Positions 41,732 to 56,700 of a stretch of 64,000 nucleotides of DNA are shown here, in pieces. Numbering within the stretch: position 1 is the first letter of the stretch; the number at the start of each line of letters is the position of its first letter. Both the position numbers and the translations under genes were made by a program. Source of the DNA: Rhopalosiphum padi (lineage: Eukaryota > Arthropoda > Insecta > Hemiptera > Aphididae); NCBI RefSeq assembly GCF_020882245.1, contig NC_083598.1:70623714-70687713 (forward strand), read 5' to 3'. Below the pieces are notes generated by a model. The model was given only the letters and a program-made list of their open reading frames with translations. It did not search any database and was not told the DNA's origin.

Positions 41732-44700
41732 TACGTTTGCGTGTTGCGCGTTCAAATAGGAAGTGATATTACGAGACAAATCGTATTTTAACGGTTTAAC
41801 TAAATTCGTATGACCTAACCCGAATACTGATTAGAAGACCACAGGGCGCGCATCCGAATTGATTGCTAAATCCGAATTCACAGCAGGGTCTTTGTTTCGT
41901 TTACTCTGCGAGCACTATTTAGATTTAGTTCCCTCTTAATGATTAAGTTTTTTATTAGTTGTCTAAATATTTTGAAATTGTCAAGTACTGAAAATAATAA
42001 TATACATAATGGTGAATAGTTTCAAGTCTATATAAGAATAAAACTATTAAATTTAAAACAAAATAATTAAAAACACTGGCGAAAAAAAACACTGTTTTTG
42101 TTTAAACGATCAATCTTGTTAAAAATTGAACTACAAATGTCTACAAAATAAATTAATCCTTTTATATATTTAAGGTATTTTTAATTCCTGGAAAAAAACT
42201 TAAGTGGGATCCATATTGTAACATATTCAAGTTTCTGACTAGGAAACAAAAATACAAAATATAATCAACCATTAAAAAATAAATTAAATTTCCTTAAAGC
42301 TATATTAGTGTAAATATTTTGAAATGTGATCGTGCATAGAAAATTATAATTTAAGTAATAGTAAAATGTTTGATCTAAGTTTATTAATATATTTTTAATT
42401 ATAACAAAATAATAAATATTTTTATTTTTTTACCGAAATCGAATTCTATATTAAATTTATAGCCCTTACGCAATAAAATTAAAACCACCTAGTTTTTAGC
42501 AACAAAATATTTTATATAGCTTTCATTATTTAAAAAAAAAATAACATCAAATTTGTGACGATAGAATTCAAAATTGCTTAACTATTTTATGAATAAATTA
42601 TGATAAATCTTGTATTACCACTTTAAGATTTATGACTTAGAAACAAAAATGTTAACAATATATAAATAAAAATTCAAAATATCTAAAAATAGCTCAAAAT
42701 GAGTCCATATTTTTCAAAACATTATGTCTTCAAAATTCTTATATAAATATTTGATAAACATTTTTCTCAGTTATTTAACTCCTTCCCTTATTTTTCTTGA
42801 TAAATTAACTATAACATTTTTTACCAGAAACTGTTGTCTAAGTTAAAGATTTTAACTTCTCCGAAGGAGATGAAATCACAAACTCTCACGTAATCTAAAA
42901 TAATTTTAGTTTACTGTTCACTGAACATTTGATCCTAAACGAGGCTCTAATGGAGTGATCGAATTCAGGAAAAATGTCAGTTCTATTGTAATGGTAGTAT
43001 CAAAATATTGATAAAGGGTAATTTTTTTACCAAAATGTATTTATCATCCATCATCGCCTATAAGACCCTCAGGCCATAGTTTCTATCGCGGTTAGGTTTA
43101 ATATTACAACAATATATTATACTCATAACCACGAAAGTTGGCAACCTCTATATAATAGTAAGCAAATTACTTGTGCAAGATAAATATTACTGTAGTTATA
43201 TAAGAAAAGTTATGAAAATAAATAGCTTATGCGCGAGAAATAATAGGTAATTATATAACTACTGTATTTTGCTACCGATTTAAAATGTTTGTCAGACGTA
43301 ACTAGACGAATTCAAGTTGAAATGCATATATTCGTTTAGGTTCTATAGGCAGTTCATCTTGTTCGCGTTTTACTTTTCCATATCCATGGTGTGCTTCGTG
43401 CTGCGTCCCGGACCACCACCTACTGGTCTTAAGCCGCCACTAATAAACTACACGTCCACATCGACCACGGTGGCCACCACGCCGTTAGACTTCATGGACA
43501 ACGAGTCGATGTTGCCCGACAACGTCATATACGACGAGTTGATGATTGCTGGCGGCGTTCCGATCGAACTCGACACGGTGATAACCACAGAAATCATGAC
43601 AACAAATACAGCCACAGACACAGCCATCAACGATAGCGGTATCGAGACGCCACTGATCTACGAAGACGGTGGTGGTGGTGGTGGTAGTAGAGGTGATGGC
43701 ACCGTAAGCTTGCATGGTAAGAGTTCGGGTTCGGACAGAGGCAAACACAGGAGCACGTGGAATCCGGCCAACCATACGTTCAAGACCAACTACACATACA
43801 ACTACAACAAAGTAGGTGGCGCACGTACGACACACCATATTATTATAATAATGCACATTGCGATAAGTCATGATAACGTCGCTTGACACGTCGGAATGTA
43901 TAGAATAATATTACATGCGGGTAGATATGGGTATAATATATGCACATTTTGACGATACAAATATCCACCCTCTTGCCGGCGTAAGGGATATTTCTCCCCC
44001 GAGAAATTATGTAGCACAGAGATGATGGGTTTTAGAATTGGAATAATATAGATTTCAAAATCTCGTAGAAAAGTTTCCATCATTATGTATGTATAATTTT
44101 TTTGTAAGAAATTTCGTTTATTAACGTAACAATGCAGTTTATATACCTACTATCGTCATTCAACTTTACAATATACTAGATTTTCGTTTTAACCTTTTAA
44201 AACTTCACAACGTATAAGGATAAAAGGTTAAAAACGTTGTACACACAAGTACCGGTAAGTGATACGATTAACGCGGGTTAAGTGAAGATTTCGATAAAAT
44301 CAACATTTCAAGCTTTCTATAATAGCATGCAGAAATACCTATACACAATATCTATATATTTTAATATTAATATTATCTATGATAATTGATCAATTTAATA
44401 TTTATGATTTCATCAATTAAAATGCTATTTTTCTGAACAATTCTTAGAATAAAATTTTACTATTATAGTATAGGTAGTATATTTTTAACAGGAGTGTATA
44501 GTGTATACTGTATGTATAATTGTTTCTTTTACAAAGGAATTATGCTATACCTAGGTACCGAAGGGTTAAATTTCCAGGGAATAAATATCCTGGATAAACA
44601 ACCATATAGTTATAATAATATTATATAAAATTATTGAAATATAATACATTAACTTCACATACAAGCGTAGGTATTTCACAATTATTTCGATTTAGATATA

Positions 44701-47700
44701 GGTATTATATTAATGGCAAACTAAGAAATTCAAGTATAACTGCACTTTGAGTAGCTGAGCATACGAACTGAGTCGTCGATAAAAGCTTGTAGAATTAATT
44801 GAGTGTCCCGGGTATCTTAAATAAGTATAAGTACCTACTAAATGATTTGTGTAAAATTTAAAATATAATACTAATTGAGTTATAATAAAGTACAGACCCC
44901 CGTTTAACTTTAAAAAAAACTTTATCCTTTCAATTTATACAAACTTAAAACTATAACAAAAATAATACATGTATGATTTAAGATGTTTTTTTTTTAAATT
45001 TCTTTATATTAATTTTAAAATATTTAATTAATTTCATAAATGTGTGTAATATAGTGTATTAATAATACTTATTAAGCTTTAACTATTGATTATAAAATCA
45101 AGTAGTCTATTCTATAATTAATGCTTAAACTAATAAAATATTAAATATAATGTCTTTTATTGGTAAGAACATCAACAATAAGTTTTTTTTATGTATTTAA
45201 ATCTTGATATTTATTTTGTTTAATACATTTTTTTCTATAACTTCGTTTTTTTTAATTATATGATTTCTTTCGGTTAGATTCTATTAACGTACATTGCAAT
45301 GTGTTAAACAGTGATAATATTTCTATTTCAATTAGAACTATATAATACATTCACAATATAACACGTATAAAATAAAAATAACTACGTAGCTACTCAAATC
45401 ATACATAAAAGTGCGAGAACACAATTAATTTATTTTCCGTTTCCCAATCGCGAACTCAATTGACTTATTTTTATTTTATACCAGGAAACATTTAGTATAT
45501 AATTGTTTTCCCATGTTCAGGTTACGTCGATGTCAAATTGACTAGGTATCTTAAATCCACTTTTCCTGAGTTAAATATACTTTGATTAATAATTCAGTAA
45601 GCGATGTGTTATTTAACAAATTTTTAATTTTATAATAATTTCTTTTTTTATACTAATCGTATTAATAAATAATAATAACTGCAATGTTATCAGAATACTG
45701 CACTACAGTGTCGGTGTAATGACAGTAGGATTTGTTTAACCTATTTTCTCCATTGAAAATTAAGTCACTATAACGGACAAAATAAAATAAAATAAAATAG
45801 AATAAAATTAAAACGTAATACTGTTGTAAATTGAAAGTGCTGACATTTATCTCATCGAAAAGTCAAAAATATTATTATTATTGTAATAGTATTGTATTAT
45901 GTTTAAGCTATTGAAATACAAAAGAGTTAGATAGTATATAACTACACTCTAAATCAATATTTTTATATTTATCCGTTATAACATTTTTGTTATTACAGTT
46001 TAGAAAAAAAAAGTGATTTTGTTTGTACAGTGACTTAGCTGCAGTTACTTTATATTGTCTGTACTATTTACTTTTTATCATAACATATTAAAACAATATA
46101 AAAACAAACAATTTAGAAAAGCTTATATAATCTATGTAAGATAAAATCCAATTTTCTACTTGTGTATTGAAGTTTTAATTGAACTAAAATCAGATTTATT
46201 AGAATTATTTCATAAGAACTCGAATCGTTTAGACTAAAGTTTAATAAATTATGCTAACTTCGGGAAAGTGTATATTTATACTTGTATACTAAATGTTTAA
46301 AATTCAAATAGTTAGTAACGTAATATTTCTAGTTATTATAAGGATAAAAATATATGAAAAACGTGATATATTGTAAAATAAAAATTATTAATTAAGTATT
46401 TTACTTTTAAGTTAAATTTTTAATATTTCGGTTACTATTGTTTAATCTAATATAAATTAATATTAAAAAATTATATAACAGAGAAATAATAGTTTTTAAA
46501 ATATATAATATGTATATTATAAAATATACTTTACATAGCACAAACGAATACCTAATTCACGAAAAAATTATGATAAGTATATTTTTTTCTTGATACATTT
46601 TTAGTTGGAAACCATTTCATAAAATTTGTCTTACATAGCATTATTCTCGTAAATATTTTACTACAGTTGCAGTGTATTATTTCCATTGCAAATTAAACAT
46701 TTAATTTTAAAATATCCAATTATTATAATATTATTATTTAATCATCAACAGTTTTAAACACATTGAATTAACAATAATAGTGTCATAGTCATAACATTTA
46801 TTTAGAATCGCTCAAATGTTTCATTTGATAGAAATTAATTTATTATAAATGTATATTGACTTATACTTATGTTGTTAACAGTCGAAAAAATTTTGGTGGA
46901 ACAAAAGACAAAAGGTGTGCAGACTAATGGCTGTACACTCAACGGACGATTTAATCAGAATGGGATCGGAAGTGGCAATGTTTGTGGGAGCCTTCCTCTA
47001 TCTACTGGCTGCCGTCAGGGAAGCTGGATTTTTGGGCACACAGATGTTCATTGAAAACTTGGTCAGTAATCAGAATTATTTAAGCCTATATAGTCATCTT
47101 AATGCTTAATAAATACTTCTTAAGCTTGGGCCCACATTTCAAATATAATCCTACTTACACCGGTGGTGATTAAAAATATATCAGCAATGATAAGTCAAAT
47201 CTCTTGTGACTGAATTTTAAAAAAAAATTTCATATTTATTTATATCAAATGTACATTAATTACATTCAATATTTATTTTATATCTAAACGGAGTAAAATA
47301 GTAAATATACAGCTGACAAATACGTAAAAATATGGTATATTATTATACAAAATCTAGTCATATTATTCTCTCACCACGCTTGTAAGAAAAAAAAGAACAA
47401 TTTTTATCATGCGTGTTTATATTACAGAAAATACTGTACTTCCCATTAAACAAAATTAAAATAATTTTTTTTCAATTATATTAATTTAAATGTTATTAAA
47501 AACAAAAATACATTTACTTAGTAGTTACTCATAAGTCATAAGGACTCGATTTTGGAAGGCAAAGAAGAGTTATAGGTAGTCTAAGTCCACTCCTCTAAAC
47601 TCTACTAAGTCTACAAATACTAATAACTAAGCTCATACACAATTTTCACAAACTTTCTACTTTTCGAATTACAAAAACACGCACTATGGAAACGTATCCA

Positions 47701-50700
47701 ATCCAACTGCGATGGGTACACATCCAATTCCGTGAAAGTCGAGCAAATGACTCCTAATCTAACCTAATTGAAATACCCCAGCTCTCAATTCGCCGAAATC
47801 TAATACGAAAATAAAACGTAATAATGAAAATTATAACAGCCAACAGGGTTTTACGATTTTTCATGAATGTTACATTTAAAATTTATTAAACTTTTGAGAC
47901 CTACTGCACAGTAAAAATGTATATTAAAAAAAAACTACATATTTCACTAGAAAAATTATAATTTTATTTTTATGAACGAAGGAACTCAAAAGGCGATAAT
48001 GCGTACTATTATTTTAAAGAATACTTGATTTAAGGACAACTAACAATAATAAACAAGTAATAATTTGAATATTGTTAAGGTATTAAATTGAAATGGCATA
48101 ATATATACTGCAGTTGAATTGGTAATAATAAAATCACCGTACTAAACTACTAAAAAAAAAAGTAAAAGCGAGTAATGGGTTTAAAAACCACTCAATATCG
48201 AGGGTCTTTAAATAAATAAAATAAAATTATAAGATCGCGTTAACTTGCTTAGCATAATAAGCACATTCCCTTGACCTGATATTACGAGCGTTGTCACGAG
48301 AGTAATACCTGTATTATATGCCAGTATAATACCTATACCTGCTGTTATTGCTATACATATTCGCGTGGTGCCACGGTGGCGTCAAGAGAACAATAACAAT
48401 ATGCAAAACTGTGAAATCGATCGAAACTGATTAAAATATTATACCAATATGGTCGTTATATACTTCAAAAGTTTCACGCTATAAGTTAAAAGTAATTTTA
48501 CATAAATTACCTCGACAATATTTTGATGAATAAGATTTATTATTATTTATTTTAAATAAGTATTTGGTATCCACATCTACTACAAAAATACAATTGATAC
48601 ATCTCCTATTTTTTTCCTTTGTTATATAAATGAAAAAAAAATCTCGTCGTAGTACTAATAGTGAGGATGGTGCAGATGATTTAAATATTTACGCACAACA
48701 ATTCAAAAACCAGAAAATACTGGTAAGACTTAAGTTTTATGGATTTTAATTTTGAAAATACAAATTTAAAATCTTCAACAACTCTACTAAATAATAACTA
48801 AAGCATTTTTCGTCGTTATTATTGCAACTCTTATTTGAAATTTCGTAGAATTTATGGTTCATTCGTATACACTCCACTAGACTGATATGTAGATAATTTC
48901 ACATACACTATTATTTATAAATGAAAGTGTTACAGGCCTAAATCCTCTTTTAATAATAACCTATAAGACTATAAAGATTAACATTACATATAATACAAGG
49001 CTGTGAATTTAATGCACTTAAAAAATATTAAATATGCATGCATATATGCACTAAAAACTGACAAAATATGCTTAAAAATATGCTATACAAATTCTTAAAA
49101 TATGCTAAAAAAACTATTAAAATTTAAGTTTTATCTTATTTTTTTTATTAACTTTAGTTAAAAAAAAAATCGTTAAAACATGCATTTATATGCCCTAACC
49201 CATGAAATATGCAAAAATATGTAAAATAAGATTTGGTGTTTGCACTAAAAATAAGTCAAAACAAATTTTGGCTGAATCCATTTTATTATACGGTGTAGCA
49301 AAAAAAACATGCAAATGCATTAAATTCACAGCCTTGCGATATAAACAACCAATAAATTCATTGATATTAACACGATCTTCTGTTAATATTTATGGTAATA
49401 AAAATAATTTTCTTACTTTCAATAGTATTATCATTTATCATTTTACAGTTTTACTATCTCTAAGGATTTAATAAAATTGTTGAAGTGTAAAAAAATTACA
49501 AACTTTTAACAGTTAACTTTAAGTTCCTTTGATAAAAACTTTACCTAACAATATTATTTTCGTATAATATTATTAAGTAATTCATTCACCTCTATAAAGT
49601 TAATATTTTTAAGAAATTCAACTAAACCAGTTGAAGTAAAAATGTAATTGACTTGATATAACAATTTTTTATTGTTAATTTAATTTAATTTAATTTAATT
49701 GTTTATTGATTAGTATAACACATATTATTTATCTAAATACGTATGACATAATAAATATCATTATTTAAATAAGAAGGTAACATATATAAACATATTATAC
49801 AATCCAGCGTGTTTGAGTAAAAATAACTTAATATTGTTAAAAAAAAAAAAAAACCAATAACATTAAGTTAATATTGATAAAAAAAAAACAGTAACATTAA
49901 GTTAATATTGATTATTAATATTGATGTACAATTAAATTACACATACTCATTGCGTAATTTAAGTTATAAAAATCAAAAATCGTTTTTTATTATAGAGAGT
50001 TTATTAAAACAACAATTTAACAAACACTGAAATATGATTTTATTATTAATATCTAAAAAAAAAATACTATTAAAAATACTTTTTGACATAAATTGGTGCA
50101 TCCACGCAGGCCATAGCACCAGCAAGAGTGATGTTTCTATTCTCGTGCCTGCTCATGATGACCATACCACCGCTGAGACTGACGTGCTATGACAAAGCCG
50201 AAGACATAATAGCCGTAATCATCATGTTGACCACTTGTCCATACTTTTTGTTCTTCTGCAGGTACAAATTCATATATTATTAGCTTATTATTTATAAGAA
50301 GGGAGCAGATTTACATGAAAAATCTATTTATTTTTTTCAAATACAATAAAAGTATATAGAAACATCTAAGTTAGTAAAAAAACCACGTTTAATTCTAAAA
50401 ACATTTGTTTTTGTATGATCAGCTTCATACTTTTGATAGTCAGGGTCGACTACAGAATATTGCATGTATAAATGATCTTATAATATTGTTTTGCTCAACT
50501 CTCACAAATTTAATCATAAATTAACAAATTTTTGAGTTCATCCCATTGAGTAATCTAAAAAACTAGATTTTAAAATTGTTCTATAAATAAGTAATTTATG
50601 TATAAATGGTGTGTGCTACATTATATTATGATATGAAATTTTGTACTCGATGGACAACAAAATTCTATTCTAATATTTGAATCTTTTACTAAACTATTAT

Positions 50701-53700
50701 TTCATAAATTTAAACACTATAGTACCTATCTCATACTCTCTCTCAAAGTCACATAATTTATGACATACAAATCTGCTCCCTGAATATTTAAGGTTTAACA
50801 CGTATTACAGGCACATGCATACATGCACATTGCACACGCGTGATAAGGCATAATTTATTATCATGCTTACGGTGATCAATGGCCAATATTTTTATTTATA
50901 ATACCTAATAATAGTAATAAGTGAGTATGGTACATTTAACGCACGTTGCTCACCGGCAGGGGTTTCAAAACTGTCGGGCCGTTCGTGGTGATGATCTATA
51001 GGATGGTCATGGGAGACTTGCTGAGGTTCGTTTCCATTTACATGGTGTTCGTGATGGGGTTCTCGCAAGGTGAGAATATTATCATTAGTAAAATGTACGC
51101 GTAGGTACATATCTAAACGATGACACAGCGGGTTGTCGTTATTATAATTTATAAGCGTTTCGGCTGCAATAGCGCAGCGAGGGAAGTGTTGTAAAATAAC
51201 ACCCCCCTACCTACCCCCTAACAGTGGCCCTGTTTATTTATTAAAAGTATATTGTACATAATAAAATACAGTCATTAATTAATATAAATACATTTTAAAA
51301 TATAAATATTAGTATTGACAAACATTATAGATGGTATATTTTATTTGGTCCGTTATAACTATTGGGGTCATTATTTTCATAACACCTCCCTTGAAAATTC
51401 CTGACTACACACTTGTTTCAGAGCCATCTCACATATATGCCTAATTATTTCATATATAGTTTATAGCGTATAAGCTGGTTGAATATAACTGGACCCTGAC
51501 TACCCTTGCCTCGTTCCCACCTCAAGTTAATATCTATTTTAATTCCGGAGGGTACATAATACTGATCGAAAAAAAATCGTCAAGGGTTTTATAGTCAATC
51601 ACACAGTCATGTTATAATATTATAATCTAAAAATCGAACAATATATTATATAGATATCTATGTATAAATCATAAAACTATAAACAGTTTTTGAATTAATT
51701 GTTGAAACAGTTGTGTAAATTAAAACATGCATAATCATAAATATATAATATACTGACCTAGCAAAAAATTGGTCCAAAATATTGTTCTAATGTCTAATCA
51801 TGCATCATTTTATGCCTTTTATGTATTATGTTCATCTACAAACCCTAGATAAATATTATAGCCACTCCTATAGCTGAACGATTTCCACAGTAATTATTCT
51901 GAAATTAGTATAAAATATATTAAAAAAAAATTACCACCAACACATAAACAATATTATATTACCATATTTTAAAAAATCTGATTTACTCGTCGTTGTGCAC
52001 AAACATGACAAGATCCTTTAAAAAAAAAAAAAGTACGCGAAAAGATCACGTTTTAGGAATAAGATGTGCTCAAACAAAGTGCATCCCCAATCAATTGGAT
52101 CGGAAAACGAAGACTTAAAATGTGAGACTATATACTTGCAAAAACATTTGATTCCGCAGCTTATTATGTGATTTTCCTGTCTTACGACAACCCGCTTACG
52201 CCTGAGGGCATTGATGACTCTGTTCTGAACCCAATGCCGACACCGACTGAGTCAATCATGGCGATGTTTCTGATGTCCGTCAATACATTCACAGACTACT
52301 ACACGGCGTTCGACAAGACTAGTCACACGTTGGTCGCAAAGGTACGTTACGTAGTTTTGGATTTTTTTTTCTTGATTCCTTTAAATGTGTTTAACTTTAT
52401 TTACTTATAACTATTACAATAATAAATATCACATATCTACATAGTATACATTCAGAATAAAAACGTAATAATTTATTTGATTTTTCCATTTGGACGATTA
52501 CGCTGTTAACCATCGTCTGGGTTAATTTATCCGTAAATTATAAAGATTTTGAGGTCACAATTATTTTATTATGATATTGAGAACAACTTATAGAACACTT
52601 ATATGTATGCTTAGTTTAAAATCGAACCTATAACCACTAATCCTATGTAATATTTAGATTAGAAAACCACAAATATAAAGATTGAAATTTAAAGCTTATA
52701 GGAAAATATAGTGGTTTCACAACAACGTTAAAAATGAAAAAATAGGAGCAATATTTTAAAATTTTACATTTAGATCCTGAATTTTTTGAATTTATGAATT
52801 AAAAATATTAAAAGAATCGCTCGTAAAAACATAATTAGCGATATTTTAATGAATGATGATCATTTAAATGTGTGTAACTACATTTACTTTATATAATTTA
52901 ATAGTAAAATAGCATGAAAGGTGGGGAGTGTATTTTTTAATTATTATTCGATAAATTTTAATTTTTTAGACATGGCCCAACACCATGAGTTCATCAGTCT
53001 GTGTATGTACGCAGTAGTGTGGACATTTTTTTTTAACCATCTTTCTTTCCTTTTCAAAAATCGTATGCATCTACTACCTAGATATATTATCATATAATAT
53101 ACAGACGTGATTTGTACAAAAAAAAGACAAAAACAGAAGAAAAATTACTTTTCGACGCCATCGCGACCGCGGTGTGCATGTATAAGCAACAAGAATCGCA
53201 ATACATATAATATATAAGCACGCACGCACGCACGCAAACAGCATATAATACAGTCTAACGCATAACAATAAAAAATGAGTATTGCTGTACGGCCTGTACA
53301 GAAATATATATATTATGTATGTGTTTTTATTTTTTGTGATTATACGCGCGCGTGACATTGCGTATACGTAAAACGACTGACTTATGTTATACGCACATAC
53401 AGTGTGATCCATTTAGATCATTAAATAATTTTTCTTGGCTATGCACTCGTTTTTTTACGTTGACATTTTTCGAATTTTATAAGACCGTGGCATTTCTGTG
53501 ACCATGAAGTTGTCTTCCCAACTTTGTCCGACCGTTTTAAAGATGTACCAATATTTTACAAAACAATTGCAAATAATTGCAAATTTTTTAAGATTTGGCA
53601 TATTTTTTGAATAAGGTCCGGAAGCCAACTTTACAGCTATGCTATTTTCATAATTTCAACTTTGAAGTTTGAAATACAATTTATTATTTTTATTTATAAA

Positions 53701-56700
53701 AGTCTATTTTAACTTTTTTTCATAAATTCCTATACTTTTCAATTTCTACAGTCACTTAGGTGTTTTACTATTTTTTTTATAATAATCTATACTTTTATGT
53801 TTCTTCATAGCTAAAGGCAGAAAACTTACATTTAATTTTTAATGTACCCATACTAATATTTGAAATTTAATAAATATACTATATATATAGTAGTATAAAA
53901 AGTTATGGAGTAGTTTACCACAACTTTTGGACGGTATTCTAGCTTTTTTTTAAATTTGTTAATTACAAAATTAAAAGATTATTGGTAAAACTAAATTGAT
54001 TAAATAATATACAATAATAGCCAATGATGTATATCAATGTACATAAAACTATTCTGCTACCAATTATAAAATTAAAACATACCTAAACTAATTTTTTTCA
54101 CACAACTAATGACAAGTAGGAAATAATAATATGAATAAAATTTCTGGAAAAGTGTTATGTTATAATAATAATTCTTTGAACCATATCAATTTATTTATTT
54201 TATTTTTTTATTTTTTTCAAATGAACGTAAAAAATGAATGTAGTTCAGTGAATCAACCCCGTATTATATTGCAGTACAACACAACGTTTGCGTGCATGTG
54301 TGTGTGGGTGCAGGTGTGTGTAAGAGTTATGTGTGCGTGCGTGTGTGTTTTAACTTTTTTCTACACACTACGTTTGCCGCGTGAAACGTAGTTTTGCTTT
54401 ATAGTTTTCATGGTAATTGTGGCCATACTGCTGGTGAACATGTTGATCGCCATGATGGGAAACACTTATCAAAAGATAGCCGAGACTCGGAACGAATGGC
54501 AGAGACAAGTGAGTTGAATGTTTATAATATATCCTACCTGTAAATATGTAATATAAATTATTACAATTATATAGTTTAAATAAATACGTATAATATTATA
54601 TAAGCAGATTAATATCTTAAAAGTATTTTGGAATACTCCGTTTAAAAGTATATACTTTTGGTATACTTTGAATATTGAATAGAAAAGTTTTTTTTTTTTG
54701 TCACCGGAAGAGGGAAAGTTAAATCTTTTTTCTACATAACAAATAAAACTATATACACATTTTGTATAAGTAAATCAAATTTCAATCATTTTTAATTTTA
54801 ATATTCAAAATGTATGTTCAAAGAAAAAATGTCGATTTTACTGTTATTATTATGTATACAATGAAATCTCTATATACAGTGAACAACCATAGGGAATTAT
54901 AAAATGTCCATTATATACGAAGGTACAGTGAAGATATATTATAAGCTATGTACATAAAAAAAAAATTGGTCATATTATGAATTAGTAAACATCAAAATCG
55001 TTCTTATTTATTACATATATACAATGTACCTATTTATTATAATTTATAAAAATTTAGATATTATTTATATGTATTTATTATAACTTAATTATAATTAGCT
55101 TATAAGTATGTACAATGTACGACTCTTGAAAAGTAAATAATAATTTTTGTATTACGTAAAAATATGCGATAAAAAATTAGTTATTTTGATTTTGATCGAA
55201 TATATTCTGTTCTTCAGATTAGCTACTAATGCCTATCATTTTTTATTTATTTATTATTTTCCATTCTTCTTCATACGTTTCATACATCGGCTATTTGGCT
55301 AATTCAACAAATTTTCATTTATCAAATAAGATAATCACAAAGATAAGAAGAGTGGCATAGTTATTCTGAAAATGTTCACTACGACACTACCCATAAAATG
55401 TATTGCCATTTGTATAGTGTATAGTGCATGCTATAATACTCGGTGTATAGTTTCGTAAGGTAACAGTCGGTAACCTGTAGCTGTAGGTGTGCAATATAAG
55501 TACATTACGTGATAAAGTGCGGTGGTTGACTTTTAAAATGTATATACATCTCTTTTGAGGCGACGGAAGTTCACAAACTTTTCACCGCATTCGATTCGTA
55601 TGACGTCCTTAGATAGTGCATTATATTCAGTGATGTACACGAAAACTTTCCGGGAACGTTAATGACTGTTGTCCGTTGGGAAAGTTTCTAAATCAGAGTC
55701 AATAGTTCTTTCAATCGACTGTTGTTTAATTTGATATCGACCATGGTATTACGATAAGTATGTATGTTATTAAAATGTGTACATCTACCTATACGTCAAG
55801 AAGGAATACACGTTAAATCTAATTACAAATGAAAAAATTTGGGATTTCTCAATGCATATTCTTGGCGAATATCAAGATGAACGTTTATGATTATGATTAT
55901 ACCTTACTTCAATACACCTATAATACATTATAATATTATCTACTTACTCGTCGACAATAATCGCTATTACCTATAATACAAGGTTTAATTACGGCGAATC
56001 TAATTTATTATAAAAAAACAATATTCAATAATACTAATTTTTTAATGTCAATATCAATCTTATTCTCGTGGTTCTTTTTTAAATAAATATTTTATGATAT
56101 TTTCAATAAATTAGGAATTTTTTTTTGTCTGGTGAGCTGTAAAATTCACGTTACATGCTGGAAATTCTTTGTATTTTTGTAAAATGAGTGTATTATTTGT
56201 ATATTTTATAGAATATTTATAATATTTATAAAATATTTTGTTTTTGGAGATTTATGATAATTAAAACTATAATTAAGTACTTACAACAGTAATCTAATAA
56301 TTTTTTGGTTATCATTGATGTCTAGTAAAAGACGTTAATACCCAGGTACCCATCATGATTTACCGCCGTCCGCCGTAGCATACATAATATAGGTATTATA
56401 CTATTATGTATTGTAAACTATAGATATTATAGTCACGTCAAACTCGTGGATTTTCCGAAACGTCAATGATGCATTTCACCGAATATCGCGACGATGATAT
56501 ATTATACCAAAGTTATAGTTGTAATAATAATAATAATAATGTACACACTCGTTCGTCGTTCCTATTGCCTATTACAAAGAAGCCACTATATGCATATTGT
56601 CTTTCGAAGTCACCGACGAATGGGTATAGTAATATTTAGTTTGTCAACTTTACATTATTATAGTCGTTTTAAAGTCGCGAACAGCAGACTCTACTACAGA

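Larger units (their letters stand above)
38525..43339 (+). other. Intron 9 (4.8 kb)
   Basis: Contains (ATT)n at about 38,648-38,675 and (TTA)n at about 41,695-41,731, a CpG-rich island at about 40,270-41,420, and at about 42,140-42,800 a copy of the dispersed repeat also seen at the left end of the window. No coding sequence recognised. Confidence 0.85.
47062..50109 (+). other. Intron 11 (3.0 kb)
   Basis: Contains a coding-looking segment with a good donor (48,631-48,723), a TIR transposon (48,996-49,336), a (TAATT)n tract (about 49,674-49,700) and a short tandem repeat (49,823-49,910). A GC-richer stretch at 47,540-47,830 is not recognised. Confidence 0.85.

Noticed and set aside
43485..43889. 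134-codon minus-strand ORF opposite exon 10
   Set aside because: Antisense shadow of the Thr/Gly-rich loop of nan.
54405..54410. Alternative acceptor TATAG inside exon 15
   Set aside because: Would break the frame with exon 14 and delete conserved S6 residues FCFIV.
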